Positions 49,505 to 57,182 of a DNA stretch of 64,000 nt are shown one piece after another. A program made the position numbers and the translations under genes. Source of the DNA: Micromonospora sp. H61 (GTDB lineage: Bacteria; Actinomycetota; Actinomycetes; Mycobacteriales; Micromonosporaceae); assembly GCF_018070325.1 (NCBI RefSeq), contig NZ_JAGPXY010000021.1, positions 32,763-96,762 on the forward strand. The letters run 5' to 3'. Each line of letters starts with the position of its first letter. Positions within the stretch are counted from its first letter, which is position 1. The notes beneath the pieces are model-generated. The model had not been told where the DNA came from, did not search any database, and saw only the letters and a program-made list of their open reading frames with translations.

Positions 49505-49804
49505 GTGACGATCGGCGCGCGCCGCTTCGTCGACGATCGGATGTGCTCGACTGTGAACGCGGACCTGGCGGCGCACGCGCGCAGGGTGCTGGTGCTCGCG
49601 CCGACGTCGACGGCGTTCGGGCCGATGCCACGGCTGTCGGCGCAGGTGGGCGCCTTGCGGGCGGCCGGGTCGCGGGTGGTGGTGCTGACGCCGGACGCGG
49701 CGGCGCGCACGGCGATCGGCCGCAATGCGCTGGACCCGGCCCGGTGCGCCGCGACGCGGGCCGGGCGGACCCAGGCCGACGAGGTGGCGGCGCTCTGGGC
49801 GTGA
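49505..49804 (+). pseudogene. remnant of a patatin-like phospholipase (C-terminal part only)
   Basis: The 99-residue frame matches only the last third of actinobacterial patatin-like proteins: a degenerate RRFVDDRMCSTVNADLAAHARRVLVLAP in place of the expected RRYVDGGVRSGTNADLA, then GALRAAGSRVVVLTPDAAA and a tail with ARAGRTQADEVAALW. The GxSxG nucleophile half is missing and the DGG aspartate motif is damaged (DDR). No N-terminal half is found just upstream, where the SDR gene begins. It is best read as a decayed gene fragment. Confidence 0.65.
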
Positions 49805-49849
49805 TCGCTTACGCTCACCGCGCTGTCGATCAGACGATGGAGGTGTGCG

Positions 49850-50311
49850 GTGGCGGGTGTGGGTGTCGGCGACGTGGTGCAGGATTTCGAGCTGCCGGAT
49901 GAGACGGGCACGCCGCGGCGGCTGTCGGAGTTGTTGGCGGCCGGGCCGGTGGTGCTGTTCTTCTACCCGGCGGCGATGACCCGGGGGTGCACGGCGGAGA
50001 GCTGCCACTTCCGCGACCTCGCGGCGGAGTTCACGGCGTTGGGCGCGACGCGGGTGGGCATCAGCCGCGACCCGGTGGCGAAGCAGGCCGAGTTCTCGAA
50101 GCTGCACGGCTTCGACTATCCGCTGTTGTCGGACGCCGACGGCGCGGTGGCGCAGCAGTTCGGCGTCAAGCGGCGGGTGCCGTTGGGGCCGTTGAGCATG
50201 AAGCGCATGACGTTCGTCATCGGCGCTGACCAGCGGGTCATCGAGGTGATCCACAGCGAGGTCAGCATGAACGAGCACGCGGACCGGGCGCTGCGGGCGC
50301 TGGGCGGCTGA
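49850..50311 (+). CDS. peroxiredoxin, BCP/PrxQ type
   Basis: A 153-residue thiol peroxidase. The active site is in YPAAMTRGCTAESCHFRDL, with peroxidatic C47 and a second cysteine C52 (CxxxxC, the PrxQ disulfide pair). VGISRDPVAKQAEF and DYPLLSDADG are the other family motifs. It reduces hydrogen or organic peroxides with thioredoxin-like partners. GTG 49850 follows GGAGG. The upstream gene is a patatin fragment, so its own promoter is needed. Confidence 0.93.
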   Translation: MAGVGVGDVVQDFELPDETGTPRRLSELLAAGPVVLFFYPAAMTRGCTAESCHFRDLAAEFTALGATRVGISRDPVAKQAEFSKLHGFDYPLLSDADGAVAQQFGVKRRVPLGPLSMKRMTFVIGADQRVIEVIHSEVSMNEHADRALRALGG

Positions 50312-50395
50312 GCGAGGTGTGAGCCCGGTGCGGCGGGTGTCGCAGTCGGCTGCTATCAAGACAGCAATCAAACAGGTGTACGGAAGAGGGTTGTG

Positions 50396-51079
50396 ATGGA
50401 TGCCGGCCAGGGTTTGTCCACTAGCGAGGTGCAGAGCATCCGGGAGTCGTTGGCGGCCGGGCGTAAACCACGGGTGGTGTTCACCGCGTCGGCGGGGCAG
50501 ATCGCCGGTCAGGTCGGTCAGGTGATCGAGCTGACCGACCCGGAGGTGTCCGACGAGTTCGTGGTGGTGCGCTTCGGTCGCGACGAGTTGCCGTTCTCCC
50601 CCGCCGACCTGGCCGTGGCGCCCAAGGGCGTCACCCGTCGGGTGGTGGAGCCGAAGCCGGAGCCCGAGCCCGAGCCGCCAGCGGTGGCCGCGCCGGAGTT
50701 CGTTTTGGACACGCCGCGGGTGCCCGCGCAGCGACAGGAGGAGCCGAAGGTGGAGCAGACGGAGAAGCCGCCGGCGCGGCGGGCGGTCAAGGCCGTCAAG
50801 CCGAAGGGCCCCGCGGGCCTCACCGTGACCTTGGCGTACGCCGACGGTGAGTGGACCGTCGCCGCGCAGCAGGGCAGCAAGGCCCTGGCGAAGCCGTACG
50901 TGGTGAAGCCGGCGGAGGCGTTGAAGATGGTGGCCCTGGTCGACGTGCCGGGGGTGCAGGAGGCGGTGGAGCAGATCCTCGGCACCGAGCGGGCCGAGGC
51001 GGAACAGCAGGCCGAGAAGCTGCGCGCCGAGCTGGCCGAGATCGAGGCGCGGCTGGCGGAGCTGCGCGAGGCTCGCTGA
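50396..51079 (+). CDS. hypothetical protein with Pro/Glu-rich linker and C-terminal coiled coil
   Basis: A 227-residue cytoplasmic protein of unknown function. The N-terminus (about 1-85) is a small beta-rich domain with RKPRVVFTASAGQIAGQVGQ and FVVVRFGRDELPFSPADL. A linker of about 60 residues is rich in P, E and K. A second short domain (GLTVTLAYADGEWTVAAQQG) and a helical C-terminus ending in AELAEIEARLAELREAR follow. ATG 50396 is used (GTG 50393 also possible). Stops face the MarR gene. No family recognised. Confidence 0.7.
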   Translation: MDAGQGLSTSEVQSIRESLAAGRKPRVVFTASAGQIAGQVGQVIELTDPEVSDEFVVVRFGRDELPFSPADLAVAPKGVTRRVVEPKPEPEPEPPAVAAPEFVLDTPRVPAQRQEEPKVEQTEKPPARRAVKAVKPKGPAGLTVTLAYADGEWTVAAQQGSKALAKPYVVKPAEALKMVALVDVPGVQEAVEQILGTERAEAEQQAEKLRAELAEIEARLAELREAR

Positions 51080-51085
51080 GGCGGG

Positions 51086-51538
51086 TCAGTTCCGGCTGTG
51101 GTGGCGCAGCAGTCGGGTGAGCAGTCGCGTCAGCTGCTCGCGCTCGGTGGCGGACAGCGGGGCCAGCAGGTCGGCTTGGACGCGCTCGAGGGTCGCGCCC
51201 ATCCGGCGGGCCTCGTCGGCGCCGGCGTCGGTGGCGCTGATGACGTTGCGGCGGCGATCGGCCGGGTCGGGGGCACGCACCACGAGCCCTCGGCCGGCCA
51301 GGTCGTTGATGGCGGCCACCACGTCGCTGCGGTCGATGCCGCAGCGCCGGCCGAGGTCGGCCTGGCTCGCAGGCCCGTCCTCGGCCAGGGTGGCGAGCAG
51401 GCGGTAGTGGTAGCCGCGCAGGTCGTGCGCGGCGAGGCCCTCGCTGAGCAGGCGGGCGGCGTGACCGGCGGTCTGGTTGAGCAGCCAGCTCGGGGTGGTG
51501 CTGAGCCCGGCGGGTGACTGCGGGGCCGCGTTGTCCAT
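51086..51538 (-). CDS. MarR family transcriptional regulator
   Basis: A 150-residue protein with the winged-helix core YHYRLLATLAEDGPASQADL then GRRCGIDRSDVVAAINDLAGRGLVVRAPDPADRRRNVISATDAG, the full MarR pattern including the DPADRRR wing. ATG 51538 has no ribosome-binding site but TAGACT lies 7 nt upstream, so the message is probably leaderless. It is divergent from another small winged-helix gene, with two overlapping palindromes between them that are likely operators. Confidence 0.9.
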   Translation of the reverse strand: MDNAAPQSPAGLSTTPSWLLNQTAGHAARLLSEGLAAHDLRGYHYRLLATLAEDGPASQADLGRRCGIDRSDVVAAINDLAGRGLVVRAPDPADRRRNVISATDAGADEARRMGATLERVQADLLAPLSATEREQLTRLLTRLLRHHSRN

Positions 51539-51545
51539 GTGGCGC

Positions 51546-51551
51546 AGTCTA
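51546..51551 (-). promoter_or_regulatory. -10 element TAGACT of the marR gene
   Basis: On the minus strand TAGACT is followed by GCGCCAC and the ATG at 51538, a leaderless arrangement. Confidence 0.45.
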
Positions 51552-51586
51552 CCAGGGATCGTTGGCGCGACCCACGATCGGATGTT

Positions 51587-51620
51587 ACGTTGGTGAGACC
51601 AACGTTGGTTCTGCCAACGT
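51587..51620. promoter_or_regulatory. two overlapping palindromes, probable MarR operator
   Basis: ACGTTGGT (51587-51594) and ACCAACGT (51598-51605) form a perfect 8-bp repeat around GAG. ACGTTGG (51602-51608) and CCAACGT (51614-51620) form a second around TTCTG, sharing ACGT with the first. It lies 16 nt before the ATG of the + strand gene and 49 nt from the marR ATG, so at least the + strand gene should be controlled. Confidence 0.75.
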
Positions 51621-51635
51621 GTCGAAGGAGGCGTC

Positions 51636-52082
51636 ATGTCCACCATCCCCACCCTCAACGGCCAGGTCATCGGCCAGGCCCACTACGCCACCCGGGCCCT
51701 GCTCGAACGGGCCACCGCTGCCCTCGGCGTCGAGTTCAACCAGTTGCTCGCCCTCAATGTCCTCGCCAACGGCCCGACCGAACGCGCTCACTTCACGCAC
51801 CGGATCACCAGCACCCTCAAGGTCGACGAGCAGGAAGTGCAACGGGTGCTCACCACCCTCGTCGACGCGAACCTCGCCCAGGCCGACCACGACGCCGACG
51901 CCCCACGGCTACGGCTCACCGACGCTGGTCACGCCGTGCAGGCCCGCATCGCCGACGCCGTCGCGAACATCAGCGCGCGCCTCTACGCGGACATCCCCGC
52001 CAACGAGGCGAGCGCCGCCGCCCGCGCGCTGTCCCTGGTCACCCAGCGCGCCAATGCCGAACTGGCCGCGACCCCGACCTGA
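51636..52082 (+). CDS. winged-helix regulator, MarR-like
   Basis: A 148-residue small regulator. The N-terminus is helical (ATRALLERATAALGVEFNQLLALNVLANGP), then an HTH-like stretch ITSTLKVDEQEVQRVLTTLVDANLAQADHDADAPRLRLTDAGHAV resembling a MarR wing. Sequence support is weaker than for its divergent neighbour, but fold and length agree. The ATG follows AAGGAGG. Its promoter region carries the tandem ACGTTGG palindromes, so it is repressed by itself, by the divergent MarR, or by both. Confidence 0.78.
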   Translation: MSTIPTLNGQVIGQAHYATRALLERATAALGVEFNQLLALNVLANGPTERAHFTHRITSTLKVDEQEVQRVLTTLVDANLAQADHDADAPRLRLTDAGHAVQARIADAVANISARLYADIPANEASAAARALSLVTQRANAELAATPT

Positions 52083-52179
52083 CGGGCAAGAGCGCGACGG
52101 TGCGCGGGTCCGGTCCTGCCCCGCGCGCCGGGCCGGACCCGGCCAACCTGTCAGCGGCCCACGTGCCGGGTCCGGCCGG

Positions 52180-53373
52180 TCAGAAGTAGTCGAGTAGCTG
52201 CGCCGGGCCGCCGACGCCCAGCAGGTCCAGGGCGGCCGGGTCGGCGTCACCGGCACCATGCAACAGGCCGGCCTGCGCGACCGAGCGCGCCTGCGCCGCC
52301 CCGGCGTAGAGCAGGGCGAAACCGCGCACGTCCAACCGCAGGTCGGCCTCGCCGTCGACCCGGGTCAGCTCGGCCGCGCCGTCGGCGACGGTCAACCGCC
52401 AGGTACCGGTGTTCCACTCGGCGAGCGCGTCGGTGAGGCCGAAGTCGACGACGCCCCGGGCGTGGACGGGCCACCCCCGCGCGCTCACCGCGCGGACGAC
52501 GTCGACCGGTCGGTGCATCCACAGGTCCCGCTCGTGGTCGCGGGCCGACTCCAACGGCAGGTGAGGGCTGACGGCGTCGCCGTCGAGGGGGCACAGCCGC
52601 ACTGTGGGCGCGACGCTTGCCCAACTGCCGAGCACCCCGACGATCTCCCGGGCGGCCTCGGGGGTGACGGCCAGGGCCTCGTCGACGGTGAGCACGGAGT
52701 CGGCGCCGTAGCCCCGGCCCCGCTGCCAGGTGGCGTAGCCGACCAGGTCGCCGTCGCGCTCGACGAGGGTGAGACCGTCGCCGGGCAGACCGCGGTCGGC
52801 GGCGAAGAAGTCGTACAGCTCACCCCGGCGGGTCAGCATGCCGTTGCGGTGCCGGGTGACCCGCTCGTACAGGTCGGTGACGGCGGGCAGGTCGGCCACC
52901 GTGCCGGCCCGCACCACCAGATCCGGGCAGGGCCGGTGCCGGGGCAACGCGGCGGTGGCCAGATCGACGGTACGCAGCACACCGGCGGCCTCCCACCCGC
53001 AGGCCCGGTACGGGGCGGCGACGGTCGGGTAGAGCGCGCTGACCGCCGCCCCACGCTCGCGCGCGCCCTGCAGCAGGGCGGTGAGCAGGGCCCGAGCCAC
53101 GCCCCGACCACGGGCCTCGGGAGCGACCGCCACCCCGGCCACGTCGGCGGCCGACACCGCCCGGCCCGACCACCACTGGTCGTGGTGCAGGTCGACTGCC
53201 TTGCCCACGAGCCGACCGGCGTCGTCGAACGCGCCGTACCGGGTCAGGCCGGCGGGCGTGGCGGTGGTCTGCGCGGGCCGCTGCGGGTCGGAGCCGAACG
53301 CGAACCGGCCCAACTCCCAGGCGGCGTCGAGGTCGTCGGCGGTGAGTTCGCGTACGTGCACAGTGGCGGGCAT
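52180..53373 (-). CDS. GNAT acetyltransferase, Eis-like
   Basis: A 397-residue protein with the Eis layout: N-terminal GNAT domain with VAGVAVAPEARGRGVARALLTALL (acetyl-CoA loop RGRGVA) and YPTVAAPYRACGWE. A second GNAT-like domain (DLVGYATWQRGRGYGADSV) follows, then an SCP2-like C-terminal domain ending in a free carboxylate phenylalanine, ALDLLGVGGPAQLLDYF. In M. tuberculosis Eis modifies aminoglycosides and host or bacterial proteins. ATG 53373 is chosen because TACGGT lies 6 nt upstream (leaderless). Confidence 0.9.
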   Translation of the reverse strand: MPATVHVRELTADDLDAAWELGRFAFGSDPQRPAQTTATPAGLTRYGAFDDAGRLVGKAVDLHHDQWWSGRAVSAADVAGVAVAPEARGRGVARALLTALLQGARERGAAVSALYPTVAAPYRACGWEAAGVLRTVDLATAALPRHRPCPDLVVRAGTVADLPAVTDLYERVTRHRNGMLTRRGELYDFFAADRGLPGDGLTLVERDGDLVGYATWQRGRGYGADSVLTVDEALAVTPEAAREIVGVLGSWASVAPTVRLCPLDGDAVSPHLPLESARDHERDLWMHRPVDVVRAVSARGWPVHARGVVDFGLTDALAEWNTGTWRLTVADGAAELTRVDGEADLRLDVRGFALLYAGAAQARSVAQAGLLHGAGDADPAALDLLGVGGPAQLLDYF

Positions 53374-53379
53374 CGGCAC

Positions 53380-53385
53380 ACCGTA
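53380..53385 (-). promoter_or_regulatory. -10 element TACGGT before the Eis-like gene
   Basis: On the minus strand TACGGT is followed by GTGCCG and ATG 53373, a 6-nt leaderless spacing identical to that before the gene at 6769. Confidence 0.5.
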
Positions 53386-53440
53386 GCGAGGCCGCTCCGC
53401 ACCAACAGCCGATTTACCGCACCATGATCAACCCGCCACG

Positions 53441-53509
53441 CGATCTTGCAGTTTCTGTCGCGGCATACGGGGCATTCCACGCATCACGGCGACCAAAACT
53501 GCAAGATCG
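53441..53509. repeat. long intergenic inverted repeat (14-bp arms)
   Basis: CGATCTTGCAGTTT (53441-53454) and AAACTGCAAGATCG (53496-53509) are perfectly complementary. After two mismatches GTCGC pairs with GCGAC, leaving a loop of about 27 nt. It sits after the cydB stop and before the Eis-like gene. I know similar GATCTTGCAGTTT repeats as recurrent in Micromonospora; copy number here needs a genome search. Confidence 0.75.
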
Positions 53510-53538
53510 GCGGGGTGTCGGGTGCGACACCGCGTTGG

Positions 53539-54537
53539 TCAGTGCTGCGGGATGTTGGCTACGCCGATGCGCTTGCGGAACACCCAGTAGGTCCAGCCCT
53601 GGTAGGCGAGCACCACCGGAGTGAAGATCACCGCCACCCAGGTCATGATCTTCAGGGTGTACGGGGTGGACGCGGCGTTGGTGGCCGTCAGCGTGCCGGC
53701 CGCGTCCAGGGTGGAGGGCAGCACGTTCGGGAACAGCGCCGCGAACAGGGTCGCCACGGCCAGACCGATCGCCACGGCGGTGCCGGTGAACGCCCATCCC
53801 TCCCGGCGTACCCGGGCGGCGGCCAGAGCGCCGAGCAGGGCGAGGGCCGCGCCGACGGCGAGCACGACGGCGGCCGCGCTGGAGCGGATGCTCAACGTCC
53901 AGGTCAGGAACCCGACCGCGAGCACGGCGGCGCCCACACCCAGGCGCACGGCGAGCGCGCCCGCGCGCTCGCGGATGTCGCCGGTGGTCTTCAGGGCGAG
54001 GAACACCGCGCCGTGGGTGAGGAACAGCGCGAGGGTGGTCGCGCCGCCCAGCAGGGCGTACGGGTTGAGCAGGTTCAGCAGGCCGCCGACGTACTCGTGG
54101 TCGGCGTCCAGTGGCACGCCGCGCAGGATGTTGGCGAAGGCGACGCCCCACAGGATCGCCGGCAGCAGCGAGCCGACCACGATCGCCGCGTCCCACCGGC
54201 GCTTCCAGGACGCCTCGGGGCGCTTGTGCCGATACTCGAAGGCGACCCCCCGGGCGATCAGGGCCAGCAGGATCAGCAGCAGCGGCAGGTAGAAGCCGGA
54301 GAAGAGGGTGGCGTACCACTCGGGGAACGCGGCGAACATGGCGCCACCGGCGGTGATCAGCCACACCTCGTTGCCGTCCCAGACCGGGCCGATGGTGTTG
54401 ATCAGGACGCGGCGCTCCCGGTCGTCGCGGCCGAGCACGGGCAGCAGCATGCCGACGCCGAAGTCGAAGCCCTCCAGGATGAAGTACCCGGTGAACAGCA
54501 CGGCGACGAGGAGAAACCAGATGGTGGTCAGTTCCAC
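53539..54537 (-). CDS. cydB: cytochrome bd oxidase subunit II
   Basis: A 332-residue integral membrane protein with about nine transmembrane segments. TTIWFLLVAVLFTGYFILEGFDFGVGMLLP is the CydB signature, followed by NTIGPVWDGNEVWLITAGGAMFAAFPEWYATLFSGFYLP and a C-terminal TPYTLKIMTWVAVIFTPVVLAYQGWTYWVF. With CydA it forms a quinol oxidase of high oxygen affinity. GTG 54537 has GGAG 8 nt upstream. It follows cydA by 14 nt in the same operon. Confidence 0.95.
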   Translation of the reverse strand: MELTTIWFLLVAVLFTGYFILEGFDFGVGMLLPVLGRDDRERRVLINTIGPVWDGNEVWLITAGGAMFAAFPEWYATLFSGFYLPLLLILLALIARGVAFEYRHKRPEASWKRRWDAAIVVGSLLPAILWGVAFANILRGVPLDADHEYVGGLLNLLNPYALLGGATTLALFLTHGAVFLALKTTGDIRERAGALAVRLGVGAAVLAVGFLTWTLSIRSSAAAVVLAVGAALALLGALAAARVRREGWAFTGTAVAIGLAVATLFAALFPNVLPSTLDAAGTLTATNAASTPYTLKIMTWVAVIFTPVVLAYQGWTYWVFRKRIGVANIPQH

Positions 54538-54551
54538 GATGGGCTCCGGGA

Positions 54552-55982
54552 TCAGTAGGCGAAGGCGAGCGGGCGCTCGGCGTCGTCGGTGTCGTCGGTG
54601 GGGGGTTGCTCGCTGACGTCCGGCACGCCGGCCTTGGCGTAGCGCAGCAGCAGCTTGACCTCGATCACGGCGAGGGTGGCGTAGATCAGCGTGAAGGCGG
54701 TGAACGAGGTGAGCACCTCGGCCAGCGAGACGCTGCGGGACACCCCGTTGCGGGTGAGCATCTCGCCGAAGACGATCCACGGCTGACGGCCCATCTCGGT
54801 GAAGATCCAGCCGAAGGAGTTGGCCAGCAACGGCAGCACCGGCATGGCCAGCCCGGCGCGCAGCAGCCACTTGCTGCTCGGGGTGCGGCCCTTGCGCTGA
54901 CTCCAGAGCACCAGCAGGGCGATCGCGCCGGCCGCCATCCCGAAGGCGATCATGAAGCGGAAGCTCCAGTAGGTGACCGGGATGATCGGGGTGTAGCTGC
55001 CCGCGCCGTACTGGGTGGCGTACTGGGCCTGGAGGTCGTTGATGCCGTGCACGGTGCCGTTCGGGTCGCCGGTGCCCAGGTAGGACAGCAGGTACGGGAT
55101 CTTGATGGCGAACACCTCGCGGCTGCCGTCCAGGCTGCCGATGGTGAGCACGGAGAACGAGGCGGGGCTCTCGGTGGTGTAGAGGCCCTCGGCGGCGGCC
55201 ATCTTCATCGGCTGCACGTCCGTCATGATCTTGCCCTGGATGTCGCCGGTGAACAGCACGGCCGCGGAGGCGACCAGGACCACCCAGGAGCCGAACTTGG
55301 TGGCGAAGCGGTACGCGCCGGCGTCGGCGGAGTCGCGGTTGCGGATGACGTGCCACAGGCCGACCGCGACGATCAGCGACCCGGCGACCAGGAACGAGCC
55401 GGCCAGGGTGTGCGGGAAGGTGATCAGGGCGACCTTGTTGGTCAGCACGGCCGGGAAGTCGGTCAACTCGGCGCGCCCGCTGTCGGGGTTGATCCGGTAG
55501 CCGACCGGGTTCTGCATGAACGAGTTCGCCGCGAGGATGAAGTACGCGCTGAGGTTGGTGCCGATCGCGGCGGCCCAGATGCTGGCCAGGTGCGCCCGCT
55601 TGGGCAGTCGGTCCCAGCCGAAGATCCACAGGCCGATGAAGGTGGATTCGAGGAAGAACGCGACGAGCGCCTCGATGGCCAGGGGTGCGCCGAAGACGTC
55701 CCCGACGAAGCGGGAGTAGTCGCTCCAGTTCATGCCGAACTGGAACTCCTGCACGATGCCGGTGACCACGCCCATGGCGAAGTTGATCAGGAACAGCTTG
55801 CCGTAGAACTTGGTGAGCTTGAGGTAGCGCTCGTTGCCGGTGCGGTGCCACATGGTCTGCAGGATGGCTACCAGCACGGAGAGGCCGATGGTCAGCGGCA
55901 CGAAGAGAAAGTGGTAGACGGTGGTGACACCGAACTGCCAGCGGGCAACGTCCAACGCGTCCACCTGAAAACCCCCAGCCAT
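54552..55982 (-). CDS. cydA: cytochrome bd oxidase subunit I
   Basis: A 476-residue haem-binding subunit. ARWQFGVTTVYHFLFVPLTIGLS carries the first His ligand. GWIFTEMGRQPWIV is the hallmark quinol-binding motif and PVTYWSFRFMIAFGMAAG is another conserved part. The Q loop is short, as in actinobacteria. It oxidises quinol and reduces oxygen at low oxygen tension. Its ATG (55982) is preceded by the palindrome TACTACG/CGTAGTA rather than a clear Shine-Dalgarno, so control is probably by repression at this site. Confidence 0.96.
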   Translation of the reverse strand: MAGGFQVDALDVARWQFGVTTVYHFLFVPLTIGLSVLVAILQTMWHRTGNERYLKLTKFYGKLFLINFAMGVVTGIVQEFQFGMNWSDYSRFVGDVFGAPLAIEALVAFFLESTFIGLWIFGWDRLPKRAHLASIWAAAIGTNLSAYFILAANSFMQNPVGYRINPDSGRAELTDFPAVLTNKVALITFPHTLAGSFLVAGSLIVAVGLWHVIRNRDSADAGAYRFATKFGSWVVLVASAAVLFTGDIQGKIMTDVQPMKMAAAEGLYTTESPASFSVLTIGSLDGSREVFAIKIPYLLSYLGTGDPNGTVHGINDLQAQYATQYGAGSYTPIIPVTYWSFRFMIAFGMAAGAIALLVLWSQRKGRTPSSKWLLRAGLAMPVLPLLANSFGWIFTEMGRQPWIVFGEMLTRNGVSRSVSLAEVLTSFTAFTLIYATLAVIEVKLLLRYAKAGVPDVSEQPPTDDTDDAERPLAFAY

Positions 55983-55985
55983 CCG

Positions 55986-56022
55986 TACTACGAGACGTAG
56001 TAAATACTACTGCTCGTCGTAG
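55986..56022. promoter_or_regulatory. cydAB operator-like palindromes (TACTAC/GTAGTA)
   Basis: TACTACG (55986-55992), AGA, CGTAGTA (55996-56002) is a perfect repeat. A wider imperfect repeat pairs CTACGAGACGTAGTA with TACTACTGCTCGTCGTAG (56005-56022). It lies 3-40 nt before the cydA start. TACTAC/GTAGTA is like sites reported for BlaI/MecI-type repressors in mycobacteria; that link is inference. A -10 (TAGTAT on the minus strand) overlaps it. Confidence 0.6.
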
Positions 56023-56116
56023 AAGGTTGGACGGCCCGCACCCTCCCGGGACCAATGACCCTGATCACCCGACCCGCCCTCGCGGCCCCGCCGCCGCGTG
56101 CGACGATGGCGCGCTG

Positions 56117-56890
56117 ATGAACACCGCACACACCACCTGGCGGCCGCCGCTGATCTGGCGCGCAGCCCTGCTGCTGGCCCGGGGCCTGGTCGGCCTGCTC
56201 GCCCGCCTCGAGGTCACCGGCGACGTCCCGGCGTACCTGCGTCGCGGCCCGCTGGTGCTGGCCGCCAACCACATCAGCCCGTTCGACCCGGTGGTCATGG
56301 CCGCCGCCTGCCGGACCCGTGGCGTCGCCCCGCGCATCATGGCGACCGCCGGGCTGTTTCGCGTCCCCATGTTCGGCGCCGCCATGCGCCACGCCGGGCA
56401 CATCCGCGTCGACCGGGGCACCAGCGCCGTGCACCGGGCCCTCGACGACGCCGCCACTGCCGTCGCGCGCGGCTCGGTGATCCTCATCTACCCGGAGGGA
56501 CGCATCGGCCTGGACCCCGGCCTGTGGCCCGAACGCGGCAAGACCGGCGCCGCCCGCCTCGCCCTGGCCTGCGGCGCCCCGGTCGTCCCGGTCGCCCAGT
56601 GGGGCTCGCACGAGGTACTGCCCTACCAGGCGCCGCGCGGAATGCTGCGTGGCATCGCCCGCTCGCTGTGGCGTCGACCGGTGATCCGGGTGCACTTCGG
56701 CACCCCCGTCGACCTGGGCGAAACGGCGGCGGCCAACCCCGGCGCGGCCCGCCGGGCCACCGACCGGATCATCGACGCGCTCACCGACACCCTCGCCCCG
56801 CTGCGCCCCGACGAGCCGGACGTGCCGCGCCACGTCGACCCCGGCCGCCCGAGCGACCCCAGTCGCACCCACCGCCGCCGGTCGAACTGA
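56117..56890 (+). CDS. 1-acyl-sn-glycerol-3-phosphate acyltransferase (PlsC-like)
   Basis: A 257-residue lipid acyltransferase with LVLAANHISPFDPVVMAAA (the NHxxxxD catalytic pattern), GLFRVPMFGAAMRHAG, VILIYPEGRIGLDPGLWPERGKTGAARLAL and VVPVAQWG. One N-terminal hydrophobic segment (LIWRAALLLARGLVGLLARL) would anchor it. Likely makes phosphatidic acid or related lipids. ATG 56117 is preferred over the 90-nt longer frame. Divergent from cydA. Confidence 0.9.
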   Translation: MNTAHTTWRPPLIWRAALLLARGLVGLLARLEVTGDVPAYLRRGPLVLAANHISPFDPVVMAAACRTRGVAPRIMATAGLFRVPMFGAAMRHAGHIRVDRGTSAVHRALDDAATAVARGSVILIYPEGRIGLDPGLWPERGKTGAARLALACGAPVVPVAQWGSHEVLPYQAPRGMLRGIARSLWRRPVIRVHFGTPVDLGETAAANPGAARRATDRIIDALTDTLAPLRPDEPDVPRHVDPGRPSDPSRTHRRRSN

Positions 56891-56989
56891 GCCACCACGG
56901 CGCGTGCGGTCCGCTGCTTCCAGTGTGATCACTCACCGTCCCTGCTGCTGTGTCTGAGGGGCGGCTGGGGCGAGTGATGGCCGGGTTGT

Positions 56990-57060
56990 CCTTTGCTCTG
57001 CACCCGCGGGTGCGACGGCTACGGTCTGCGACCGGTGCGAATCGGGGTGCAGAGCAAAGG
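56990..57060. repeat. long intergenic inverted repeat (16-bp arms)
   Basis: CCTTTGCTCTGCACCC (56990-57005) and GGGTGCAGAGCAAAGG (57045-57060) are perfectly complementary with a 39-nt loop. It lies in the 292-nt gap between the acyltransferase and the glycerophosphodiesterase, which otherwise holds no gene I can support. Its architecture matches the other long repeat at 53441-53509. Genome copy number needs a search. Confidence 0.75.
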
Positions 57061-57169
57061 GGACGGCCTGTGGCCTGTGCACCCCTTCACGCCGGCAGGC
57101 CACCGCACGGGGGCAGCCGGTGATCAAGGGAATCTCCCCGCCGGCCACCCGCCGGCCACCAACCGCAGG

Positions 57170-57175
57170 CATACT
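57170..57175 (+). promoter_or_regulatory. -10-like element CATACT, leaderless arrangement
   Basis: CATACT lies 7 nt before GTG 57183. It deviates from TAnnnT only in the first base. Confidence 0.35.
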
Positions 57176-57182
57176 GCGTCGC

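Noticed and set aside
49505..49804. Intact small gene at the patatin remnant
   Set aside because: Sequence aligns only with the C-terminal third of a much larger family and has a damaged catalytic motif, so pseudogene is the better reading.
53539..56055. 838-codon minus-strand open frame covering cydB and the cydA region
   Set aside because: Only the first part (53539-54537) is CydB. The rest is out of frame with cydA, which has its own intact 476-codon gene with the quinol-binding motif.
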